Positions 8,615-15,674 of a stretch of DNA of 64,000 nt are shown here, in pieces. The notes beneath the pieces were generated by a model. It had not been told where the DNA came from, ran no database searches, and saw only the letters and a list, made by a program, of their open reading frames with translations. Each line of letters opens with the position of its first letter. Positions within the stretch are counted from its first letter, which is position 1. The stretch covers positions 44,620 through 108,619 of the forward strand of contig NZ_VLJP01000034.1 of NCBI RefSeq assembly GCF_007829525.1, written 5' to 3'. The stretch comes from Mesorhizobium sp. J18. GTDB lineage: Bacteria; Pseudomonadota; Alphaproteobacteria; Rhizobiales; Rhizobiaceae. Both the position numbers and the translations under genes were made by a program.

Positions 8615-11128
8615 TTATGCAGGAACTTTCTGTAACTTTGATAGATAATCTTTCTCAATAATTTTCTGGATCGGTTCCTTATATTCGACACGCGCCACGC
8701 TTTTGGCAACCGTTCTTACCATCAGGCCACTGCGCAATTGCGCATCACGATCCCCGCCGCTCCAAATCCCTGCGGGATGCTGTACATAAACACTCATTAT
8801 TCTATCAATGTAGCCAATGTATCCGAATTTTTCTAGAAAAAAAGCTAATGAAATCTCACTAAATCTGTGCTCAAAAAGAATTTTCGGCAATTTTTTCATT
8901 AATTCCGATCTAAACATACAACATGAAAAATTTGCTATCAAATTCATCGTCGGATGGTTAAGAAAGTCTTGACCGGTCAATTTATTTTTCTTTATAGAAT
9001 CTTGCCTTTCAAGGGTTTTAAAACTTTTGTCTTTTAAATTACAAACATTGATTTTTGAAAAAACCATGGAGCAATCAGGGTTCTCTCGCAGAAAATGCGC
9101 TTGCGCATTCAATTTCTGATCGTCAATCCAGTAGTCATCTCCTTCCAGAATTGCCACAAACTCACCGGCAGCCTCCTCGAAGGCTCGACGGAAATTAGCG
9201 GAAACGCCCATGTTTACACCTCCGCCAACGCTCCGAATCAAGTTCGGATGGGAGCGACAGTACTTATCTATAATTTCGGGCGTACCATCTATCGAGCCAT
9301 CATCCGAGAGGATGATCTCATGGTCAAAATCTCCCTTTTGGGAAAGGGCACTCCGGATGGCTTTTTCGACAAATTTTTCTTGGTTATATGAAAGTATGAC
9401 TGTTGATATTGTTTTGTTGATATCATGTTTATTAGTAATCTGTATTCTTGATTTAAGAGCGGACTCCTTCCTGCTTATTCTATTTGGATCTTCATTGTCG
9501 CTGTAGTCTAATAAAATATTTGGTATATAACGTGGGGGATAAGACCTCGTATAGCGGAGGATTAGATCCCAGTCGACCAACCGCTTTAGAGATCGGTCGA
9601 ATCCGCCCATCTCTTCAAAGCATTTCCTGTGGTGAACAAATACACCTAAGTCGATGAAATTTCCTTGGCGAAGACGCTGGTAGTCGAATATTCCCCCTCC
9701 TATCTTGCCGTCTTCTCTTCTACAGAATTCCGCGTAAAAGGTATATATTTCAGGGTTCTCTTTTATGCTTTGGGAGAACACTTTAAGAAAGTACGGCCTT
9801 ATTGTGTTGTCGGAGTCGACATATGCGATCCAATCGAAGCGCGCAGCCATCAAGCCGATATTGCGCGCGGAACAAACTCCGACGGAGGATGGTAACCGTA
9901 TATATGTAATCCGTCCTTCCTTTATCGCGTCCCCGTATCGCTCACTAATGAGCGCCTCTGTTCCATCAACAGATCCATCATCTATGATAATAAGTTCAAA
10001 ATTCCGATGCGTCTGTAAGAGTACAGAGTTTACTGCTTTCTCTATGCAGTGCGCTCTGTTGTAAGTGGGCATGATAAGAGAGAAGGAAGCATCTTCAGCG
10101 CTCAAATAACGGTTAATGGTATCATCTTGGATGGCAAATTCATATAGAGAGGGGTTTGAAGACTTCAATTTTTCTAAAGTAATATCAATCCCATCCAGGT
10201 TGCAAGCCGCCTTTTTTAAAGCCTTGACTTTAATTAAAGGCGATCCTTGATCAAGTAAAAAGCAGGGATAATGCTCTATGCTTAGGGGGCGCCTCTGCCG
10301 AGGATTTTCCATTTCAGGCTGAGTTCGTATTACAGAATCGACCTTAAAGCCTAAATCAGTCAATAATTTTGTTAGCCGAACTTCATAATTTTTAATTACA
10401 TCTTGGACAGTCTTGTGTGCTTTTACAGATAGAAGAAACTCCTCAAACGTTTTGTGCAGAAAAACAGATTTTGAGAAACAAAGGAAATAGCTTTGCAGAT
10501 GATATTGAAAAAATTCACTCCCCGTTATCCCCCAAAAGTCCGCACCTCGCTCGGACATCTCTAAAAACATTTTTCCGAAGTTCGAGACTGGTCCAAAGCA
10601 GCTATCGTTGCAAAGAATCAGCTCATCCACTTCCTGAAGAAAACCATTCTCTTTTGCAAAAATATAGCCGCGCTTATATGATCCAAAATCATACTCTCCA
10701 TGGCGCCCGCTAATTATGTTAACAGATTGTCTTTGGATTTTCTTTTTTTCATATTCTGATATATCGTTATCTGCTACGAATATTATTCTCTCTGATACGT
10801 CTAAGAGTCCGTCTATATAATATTTTACGTACGGATTTATAATTCCAAATTCATTATAAGATGCAAAAATAACAAGCCTTCTCTTTTGTATAGAAGAATT
10901 CTCTATATTGTCTGTGATATCTTTGTTTATAGTGGCACCGTTTTGAAAATCCTTGGCCGAGCGGGACCGGTTTAATTTTCTTCCCAGCCAGAGATAGTGC
11001 TCTAGAGGATCCATCCCCAGTGCTTTCACATCCGGATATGTATCAAGATACCATTCGGCATCGAACGGGCCGGAATTGCGGATGGCTTCCAGATCTTCCT
11101 TTGATATTTCGCCCACCAATGACCCCAC
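8615..11128 (-). CDS. Three-module glycosyltransferase: RgpF-like domain plus two GT2 domains
   Basis: An 837-residue polysaccharide enzyme. Residues 22-54 form a short FDAEWYL...DV...G.DP..HY...G module. Residues 83-300 resemble the rhamnan-synthesis F (RgpF) family (VIFASYNEFG, CNDSCFGPVSNF). A first GT2 domain starts at 349 (LIMPTYNRAH, DSDN at 438-441) and a second at 574 (TVILSYNQEKF, EGDD at 662-665). It probably adds several sugars to a surface glycan; donors and linkages cannot be assigned. Much of the gene is far more AT-rich than its surroundings, suggesting horizontal acquisition. The start is a GTG without a clear ribosome-binding site; a second GTG at 11116, preceded by GGGG, is an alternative. 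Confidence 0.88.
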   Translation of the reverse strand: MGSLVGEISKEDLEAIRNSGPFDAEWYLDTYPDVKALGMDPLEHYLWLGRKLNRSRSAKDFQNGATINKDITDNIENSSIQKRRLVIFASYNEFGIINPYVKYYIDGLLDVSERIIFVADNDISEYEKKKIQRQSVNIISGRHGEYDFGSYKRGYIFAKENGFLQEVDELILCNDSCFGPVSNFGKMFLEMSERGADFWGITGSEFFQYHLQSYFLCFSKSVFLHKTFEEFLLSVKAHKTVQDVIKNYEVRLTKLLTDLGFKVDSVIRTQPEMENPRQRRPLSIEHYPCFLLDQGSPLIKVKALKKAACNLDGIDITLEKLKSSNPSLYEFAIQDDTINRYLSAEDASFSLIMPTYNRAHCIEKAVNSVLLQTHRNFELIIIDDGSVDGTEALISERYGDAIKEGRITYIRLPSSVGVCSARNIGLMAARFDWIAYVDSDNTIRPYFLKVFSQSIKENPEIYTFYAEFCRREDGKIGGGIFDYQRLRQGNFIDLGVFVHHRKCFEEMGGFDRSLKRLVDWDLILRYTRSYPPRYIPNILLDYSDNEDPNRISRKESALKSRIQITNKHDINKTISTVILSYNQEKFVEKAIRSALSQKGDFDHEIILSDDGSIDGTPEIIDKYCRSHPNLIRSVGGGVNMGVSANFRRAFEEAAGEFVAILEGDDYWIDDQKLNAQAHFLRENPDCSMVFSKINVCNLKDKSFKTLERQDSIKKNKLTGQDFLNHPTMNLIANFSCCMFRSELMKKLPKILFEHRFSEISLAFFLEKFGYIGYIDRIMSVYVQHPAGIWSGGDRDAQLRSGLMVRTVAKSVARVEYKEPIQKIIEKDYLSKLQKVPA

Positions 11129-11192
11129 TTGAGATTTTCTGACGATACATCAATCCGTGTAGCGATCTAGCTAAAATGATTGAGCGGCAACT

Positions 11193-12905
11193 TCAACTTT
11201 TGAGGCGGCCGTTGGGATGCCGTCCCTCTCTTGCGCCGAAGAGCACATAGTGCTTGATCGGATCAATGCCGGCCTCTGCCACATCGGTATAGTGCCTGAG
11301 ATACCATTCGGCGTCGAAAAGACCGGAGCGCTGGACAATGGCGATGGCGCGCCGCATGCGCGCCCCTGCCCAGAAGAAAGGATGGCGCCTGTTATCCATC
11401 ACCGCGGTGATAGCGCGCCCAAGCTCCGTTGCAGCTTGGCTGGCCACTTGCTCGGTCCGTAGGCGCCCGGCCTCTACCTCTGCCTCGCGGGCGCGCAAGA
11501 GGCGGCTTATTTCAGCGATCTCGTTGAAACGGGTATCGAGCCGAGTGGAAAGGTCGCGGTTGAGGGCTGCAGCCTGCTCCGCCTCCTGGCGGGCAGCCTC
11601 CGCTTCTTGCCGAGCCTGGGTGTGAGCCTCCTCCGCCTTCTGGCGGGCGGCCTCCGCATCGGCCAGCTTCTCACGTGTCTGCTTGAGAGCTTCTGCCGTC
11701 TCCTCCGCCTCGTGGCGGCGCTGTTCAAGTGCACTCTTGGTCTGTTGAAGTTCGGCACGCGTGTCGGCAGCTGCCCGTTCGACTGTCTCAAAGGCCTCCT
11801 CCATCTGCGCTGCAGCTTTGCGCGCCTCGGCAAGTTCGGCCTTATTTTGCTCGAGATCATCTTCTAAGCGACGCGCTCTGCCGATCGCCGCGTGGCCGGC
11901 ATCGGCAAGTAGCGCGAAGGCAGGGGTGGCAGCGTCGAATTCGGCAAGGATGGCGTCAAGCGCTGCGTGGTCGGCTGTATCCTCGCCCTTTTCGATCCAG
12001 CGGGAGAGAATGCGGTAGCTGTCGCGCAGCCAGCGGGAAAGCGTCGGATTTTCCACCACGCTTTCCGGTGCTTCCTTGTGGTGTCTGAGCTTGTCTGAGA
12101 GGAATGTCTCGATCTCCGCTATGGCCGTGCTTGACTTGCGCGGCAGCGAAAGGCGGAACTGTTCCTCCGCCCGCTCCACGACACGCGCCCAGGAACGCAG
12201 CATGGAGTCATAGCTTAGGAAGATGCGTGGCAGTCCGCGTGTAGCCACCTCCGCCTCCAGCACATGGCGCAGCCACAGAAGGTGACCGAAGGCGAGCTCG
12301 AAGCCGTTGCGCTTCTGCAACGAGGCGGCAACCTCGAGAGGATTTCGCAGCGGCAGGACGACAAGCGGACGGACGCCGGCCCCGGCCAGCACATCGAGCC
12401 AAAACGGCACCAAACGGCAGATACGCGGATCCTTCAGAACAAAGAGTCGGGAGTTGCCGAACTCCTGCTCGAGAACGCTGAGCGCTTCCTCACGGAAGGT
12501 CTGTGCTTTCGGCGAGCGCAACCAGCCGGGATTGAAGGCCTGCCAGTCGTGCCAGCATGAGCCGGCCGATTCCAACAGTCGGTCATTGAGTTGGCAGATA
12601 GGGACAGATTCCCAATGGCCTGCTTCGTTCGACTTATTGGCGCCCATGAGATTGGCCGGCAGGTCGCAGCCCAGCAGGCTGAAGATACGTGTCACTGCGC
12701 TGGTGCCCGAGCGATGCATGCCCAGTACAAGCACGCATGTGCGCCCGATCTCGTCCGGAACCAGCATGCTGGCGTCTTCGGATGACACGTCTCCAGGCAT
12801 TTTCTTCATCATGGCCTCTGGTTGCTCATTCCACTCGGGCAAGGCACAGGCGATAGACAACGTCCCGTCGCTGCATGAGTCCGCCGCCTGAAGAACACTT
12901 GCCAT
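11193..12905 (-). CDS. Sulfotransferase-family protein with long coiled coil and C-terminal WYL/HY module
   Basis: A 570-residue protein. The N-terminal part is a PAPS-type sulfotransferase fold, with phosphosulfate loop LGMHRSGTS at 61-69 and a later VLKDPRICRLVPFWLDV segment. Residues of about 345-510 form a Glu/Ala/Arg-rich coiled coil. The final 41 residues repeat the FDAEWYL...DV...G.DP..HY...G module found at the N-terminus of the glycosyltransferase encoded 64 bp downstream. It is inferred to sulfate a polysaccharide while docked through the coiled coil or terminal module. GC content is normal for the genome, unlike the downstream gene. The start at 12905 lacks a strong ribosome-binding site. 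Confidence 0.85.
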   Translation of the reverse strand: MASVLQAADSCSDGTLSIACALPEWNEQPEAMMKKMPGDVSSEDASMLVPDEIGRTCVLVLGMHRSGTSAVTRIFSLLGCDLPANLMGANKSNEAGHWESVPICQLNDRLLESAGSCWHDWQAFNPGWLRSPKAQTFREEALSVLEQEFGNSRLFVLKDPRICRLVPFWLDVLAGAGVRPLVVLPLRNPLEVAASLQKRNGFELAFGHLLWLRHVLEAEVATRGLPRIFLSYDSMLRSWARVVERAEEQFRLSLPRKSSTAIAEIETFLSDKLRHHKEAPESVVENPTLSRWLRDSYRILSRWIEKGEDTADHAALDAILAEFDAATPAFALLADAGHAAIGRARRLEDDLEQNKAELAEARKAAAQMEEAFETVERAAADTRAELQQTKSALEQRRHEAEETAEALKQTREKLADAEAARQKAEEAHTQARQEAEAARQEAEQAAALNRDLSTRLDTRFNEIAEISRLLRAREAEVEAGRLRTEQVASQAATELGRAITAVMDNRRHPFFWAGARMRRAIAIVQRSGLFDAEWYLRHYTDVAEAGIDPIKHYVLFGAREGRHPNGRLKS

Positions 12906-12968
12906 AGGGCATCGTCATCCTGACGACTAAGACTCGATGATGCACCATCACACTCTGAGACTACACAC

Positions 12969-13889
12969 CTAGTGCGAGTATTGGATATTGTAGATTTCGG
13001 ACGGATCGGCGGACCAGTTAACAAGAGGTTCGCCGATTTTCCGGGCAATGCATGCGCTCAAGAGAAATGTCTTCTGTGTGTCGATCCCTTGGAGGGGGCC
13101 GTTGTTTTTTGACCTCGGAACAATTGAGGCCTCATGATCATAAGCGCTGTCAACGATTTCAAAGCCTGTGAACTTGTTGAATAGCCCACTCCATGCCTCT
13201 CGCGAAAACCGGAAGAAGTCCCATGGCTCTTCGTGGAGTGGCCATGCTGGGTGCGACTGGATATAGGCGAGACCACCAGTTTTAAGCACCTTGTTAAGCT
13301 CATAGGCTGCAACCCACGGCATGATCAAATGCTCGAAAACGGAAATGGAGAAAGCGAAGTCGAACTGTTCAGAAACGCGGTGTGAAAGCGTGTGTGCATC
13401 AGCTACGAGATCGACATTTGGACCGGCCGAGATATCCATGCCAACGTATTTTGCAATTGTAGGGAACAGATGGCGATAGCTATTGCCTGACCGAGAGCGC
13501 GATCCGATTTCGATTAGGGAAGCATTTCGCCTTTTTGCGACTTGTTCGAGAAAGCTATTGCGCACCTTAACGAGGCGAGCTTCGACGGAGATTCCAGAGC
13601 TTCCCACTATATCTCCATCTTCGAACCGAACGCCTATTGTTGAATTGTCGGTGATCACATCTTTGACCACGGCCGCCATGCGGAATCCAGAAAATTCGAA
13701 ATCCTGACCGTGTACTGCAGCTACATCCATTCGGCGAAAACGTGAACACACCTGATCTTGTACCGGGCTGCCGTTTACGACCAACAATGGATTTCTGCCG
13801 TCGCACCAGCCAACGGCAACGATGGCACCATCCAAGACGGTAATCCGATCAACGCTTTTTAGGAGCTTTTTCGGTTGTAAAAGGCGCAT
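12969..13889 (-). CDS. SAM-dependent methyltransferase with unknown N-terminal domain
   Basis: A 306-residue protein. Residues of about 120-270 form a class I methyltransferase: SAM loop LIEIGSR at 125-131, an acidic strand end GMDISAGPNVDLVADAH, and SISVFEHLIMPW followed by ELNKVLKTGG. The first ~100 residues (VLDGAIVAVGWCDGRNPLL and following) are a beta-rich domain of unknown type, perhaps for binding glycan or partner. GGAG 7 bases before the ATG at 13889 decides the start over a longer frame. With the neighbouring sulfotransferases it likely modifies a surface polysaccharide; the target is inferred only from context. Confidence 0.82.
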   Translation of the reverse strand: MRLLQPKKLLKSVDRITVLDGAIVAVGWCDGRNPLLVVNGSPVQDQVCSRFRRMDVAAVHGQDFEFSGFRMAAVVKDVITDNSTIGVRFEDGDIVGSSGISVEARLVKVRNSFLEQVAKRRNASLIEIGSRSRSGNSYRHLFPTIAKYVGMDISAGPNVDLVADAHTLSHRVSEQFDFAFSISVFEHLIMPWVAAYELNKVLKTGGLAYIQSHPAWPLHEEPWDFFRFSREAWSGLFNKFTGFEIVDSAYDHEASIVPRSKNNGPLQGIDTQKTFLLSACIARKIGEPLVNWSADPSEIYNIQYSH

Positions 13890-13980
13890 CGGTTGTCTCC
13901 ATTTGGGGCAACTTAAAACCACACCAAGGCCCGCCCCGCAATCACCATGCGATCGGTACAATGTAGCGTAAGCGGTGTTC

Positions 13981-14115
13981 TCAGGCCACGGCCTTGATCT
14001 CGGGAGCGGCGATGTAGGTCCAGGGCAGGAGATCGTCGAGCTGGCTGTTTGGGTGGCCGTTGACGATTCTGGTGGGCACGTCGGCGAGGTAACCGAGCGG
14101 CTCGACGTTGTTCAT
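13981..14115 (-). pseudogene. IS66-family transposase, C-terminal remnant
   Basis: Minus-strand translation gives the last 44 residues of an IS66 transposase: NNVEPLGYLADVPTRIVNG, then QLDDLLPWTY, then a stop at 13981. The rest of the transposase is missing, so the element cannot move. It marks past insertion at the edge of the polysaccharide genes. Confidence 0.75.
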
Positions 14116-14177
14116 GGTCTGCTTCCGGCTAAGTGCCCTCGAATCGGGTTAGAGTTTTCCGCACCATTTTCTTGGCT

Positions 14178-14391
14178 GGGAAACGCATTGATAACGCCTT
14201 CATCGAAGCGTTCAATACCCGGCTGCGGGCGGAATGTTTGAACGCTCACGGGTTCTTGAGCCTAACGGATGCGGCGGAAAAGTTGGAGGTTTGGCGCAGA
14301 GACTAACGAGCAACAGCCAGGCGGCGCGATCGGGAACAAGGTCCCCGCAGCGTTCATGAAATCCGCACACGCAGCCAGCCCGTGTTGCTGA
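14178..14391 (+). pseudogene. IS3-family transposase (orfB) C-terminal remnant, frameshifted
   Basis: The plus strand reads IDNAFIEAFNTRLRAECLNA, then GFLSLTDAAEKLEVWRRD, ending at a premature TAA near 14310. Shifting frame restores NEQQPGGAIGNKVPAAFM, the usual IS3/IS407-group C-terminus, so about two bases were lost. The DDE domain upstream of it is absent. The downstream bases to 14560 hold no recognisable gene. Confidence 0.8.
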
Positions 14392-14566
14392 TCAAGGCCG
14401 GAAAACTCCAGCGCCAACCGAGGGCGCGTTGGGGAGCGGTCCAGAGCACGTCACAACCGCCAGTCCTCCGGCGTTGATCACAATGACGACTGGCTGCGCG
14501 ATTTCATGAGCCGGATCGGCAATCGGATGGTTCGATAAACCTCATATGCACCGGCTGTTGCAGCTT

Positions 14567-15385
14567 TCAACCGCGATCCAATATTGAGGTGTTAGCGTAA
14601 CGTTTCTTCGCTTCTTCATAAAGGGCGACATCCAGTAAGTTCATTTCTCGGATGCGCTCTTTATGATTATCATTCAGCTTCAGAAGGCCAGATTTGGACA
14701 CATTCGCTCGCCTGGTGGGCGGTATTGAGAGTCCGAGCTTGGCAAGTTTGAGAGAAATTTCATCAAGATTTTCGGCTAAGCCAAGCACATCGATCGTCTC
14801 TAACGCAGCTATTGCAGATTTAAGTCTGGCTTGCTCATTACCAATGGGGCCGTAGAGCAGATGGTGGTGCAGTTGGTTGATGTTGCTTGGGTGCATTAAG
14901 CCTACATCCCCGCTGAGGTATCTAGTCATTGCGTTTGTGGCGACGCCACGTGTGATACCCTTACTTAAATCCTCCAAAATCGCTTCTGCGGTGTGGCCAT
15001 TATATTGGATGTTGTGTTTCAGGTTTGAAATCACCCGGCTGACGGGCTCACGTAGTACGGCAATGGTGATTGGGTTTGTCAAAAGCTTGCGCACAGAAAG
15101 GTGGTAGTGACCGCGCAGCAATCGAACAGATGACCTCTGACGGACAACGTTCTCCATGACAAGCGCAATGTCGGGATAGTGCCCCCCAGACCGGGCCATC
15201 ATGTACGCGTCGGGTATAATTTCATGTGGGCGTACGGATGCCTCTAGTGCCAGCCTAAGCGAAGTTCCGCCGGTCTTCGGCAGATGACAGAAAAATATCG
15301 GCCTATCCACTGTATTTAATTGCCTTCTGTTTACCTTGATGCTGCTTCGAGAATCCGAATAGTATGTGGCGCTTTCGCCTAACAT
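14567..15385 (-). CDS. Sulfotransferase family protein (Gal-3-O/heparan type fold)
   Basis: A 272-residue probable carbohydrate sulfotransferase. PIFFCHLPKTGGTSL near residue 29 holds the 5'-phosphosulfate loop (PKTGGTS), and ITIAVLREPVSRVISN near residue 108 is the 3'-phosphate-binding motif with the conserved Arg and Ser. There is no signal peptide or membrane segment, so it is cytoplasmic and would act on lipid-linked or nucleotide-linked glycan precursors. It sits between the IS remnants and the second glycosyltransferase on the same strand. GC content is moderately low. The start is an ATG with a poor ribosome-binding site. Confidence 0.85.
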   Translation of the reverse strand: MLGESATYYSDSRSSIKVNRRQLNTVDRPIFFCHLPKTGGTSLRLALEASVRPHEIIPDAYMMARSGGHYPDIALVMENVVRQRSSVRLLRGHYHLSVRKLLTNPITIAVLREPVSRVISNLKHNIQYNGHTAEAILEDLSKGITRGVATNAMTRYLSGDVGLMHPSNINQLHHHLLYGPIGNEQARLKSAIAALETIDVLGLAENLDEISLKLAKLGLSIPPTRRANVSKSGLLKLNDNHKERIREMNLLDVALYEEAKKRYANTSILDRG

Positions 15386-15532
15386 TCAGCCATGATTCCA
15401 AATCGGGATTTCAGCGCACAGATCGATTTTGTCATTAGCCGTGAAGTGGAAGACAGAACGCTGTCGATTGTAGCCTCTGCGAATTGCAACCTAGATTGGG
15501 TTGAATAGAGAGAGGTGCATAATGTGTCGACC

Positions 15533-15667
15533 TCACTTTGCAACTTCCTCGATATAGATCGTGACGGTACAATTCAAAATACGGCGCAATTCAGATATCG
15601 ACGTACCCCCTTCGGCAACGAGCGATAAAAATACGCTGCCTTCCCAAAGCTCCAAACTCGTCTGCAA
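15533..15667 (-). pseudogene. Possible gene remnant or small ORF after the glycosyltransferase stop
   Basis: A protein-like frame of 44 codons from a TTG at 15667 (LELWEGSVFLSLVAEGG, then ISELRRILN) ends at 15533. The frame is open back to 15700, overlapping the end of the glycosyltransferase gene in another frame, and has no ATG. It may be the lost C-terminus of that enzyme after a frameshift, a remnant of another gene, or chance. The rest of 15386-15532 shows no gene and could hold the promoter of the sulfotransferase gene at 14567-15385. Confidence 0.2.
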
Positions 15668-15674
15668 AGCGGCA

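Noticed and set aside
11041..11320. DNA-level similarity of the two FDAEWYL modules as a mobile repeat
   Set aside because: Only about 20 bp match closely at DNA level. The similarity is mainly in protein sequence, so it is treated as a domain, not a DNA repeat.
14392..14566. Short plus-strand frame ending in DDWLRDFMSRIGNRMVR
   Set aside because: It is too short, has no start and no family, and lies next to transposase debris. It may be part of an old element but cannot be supported.
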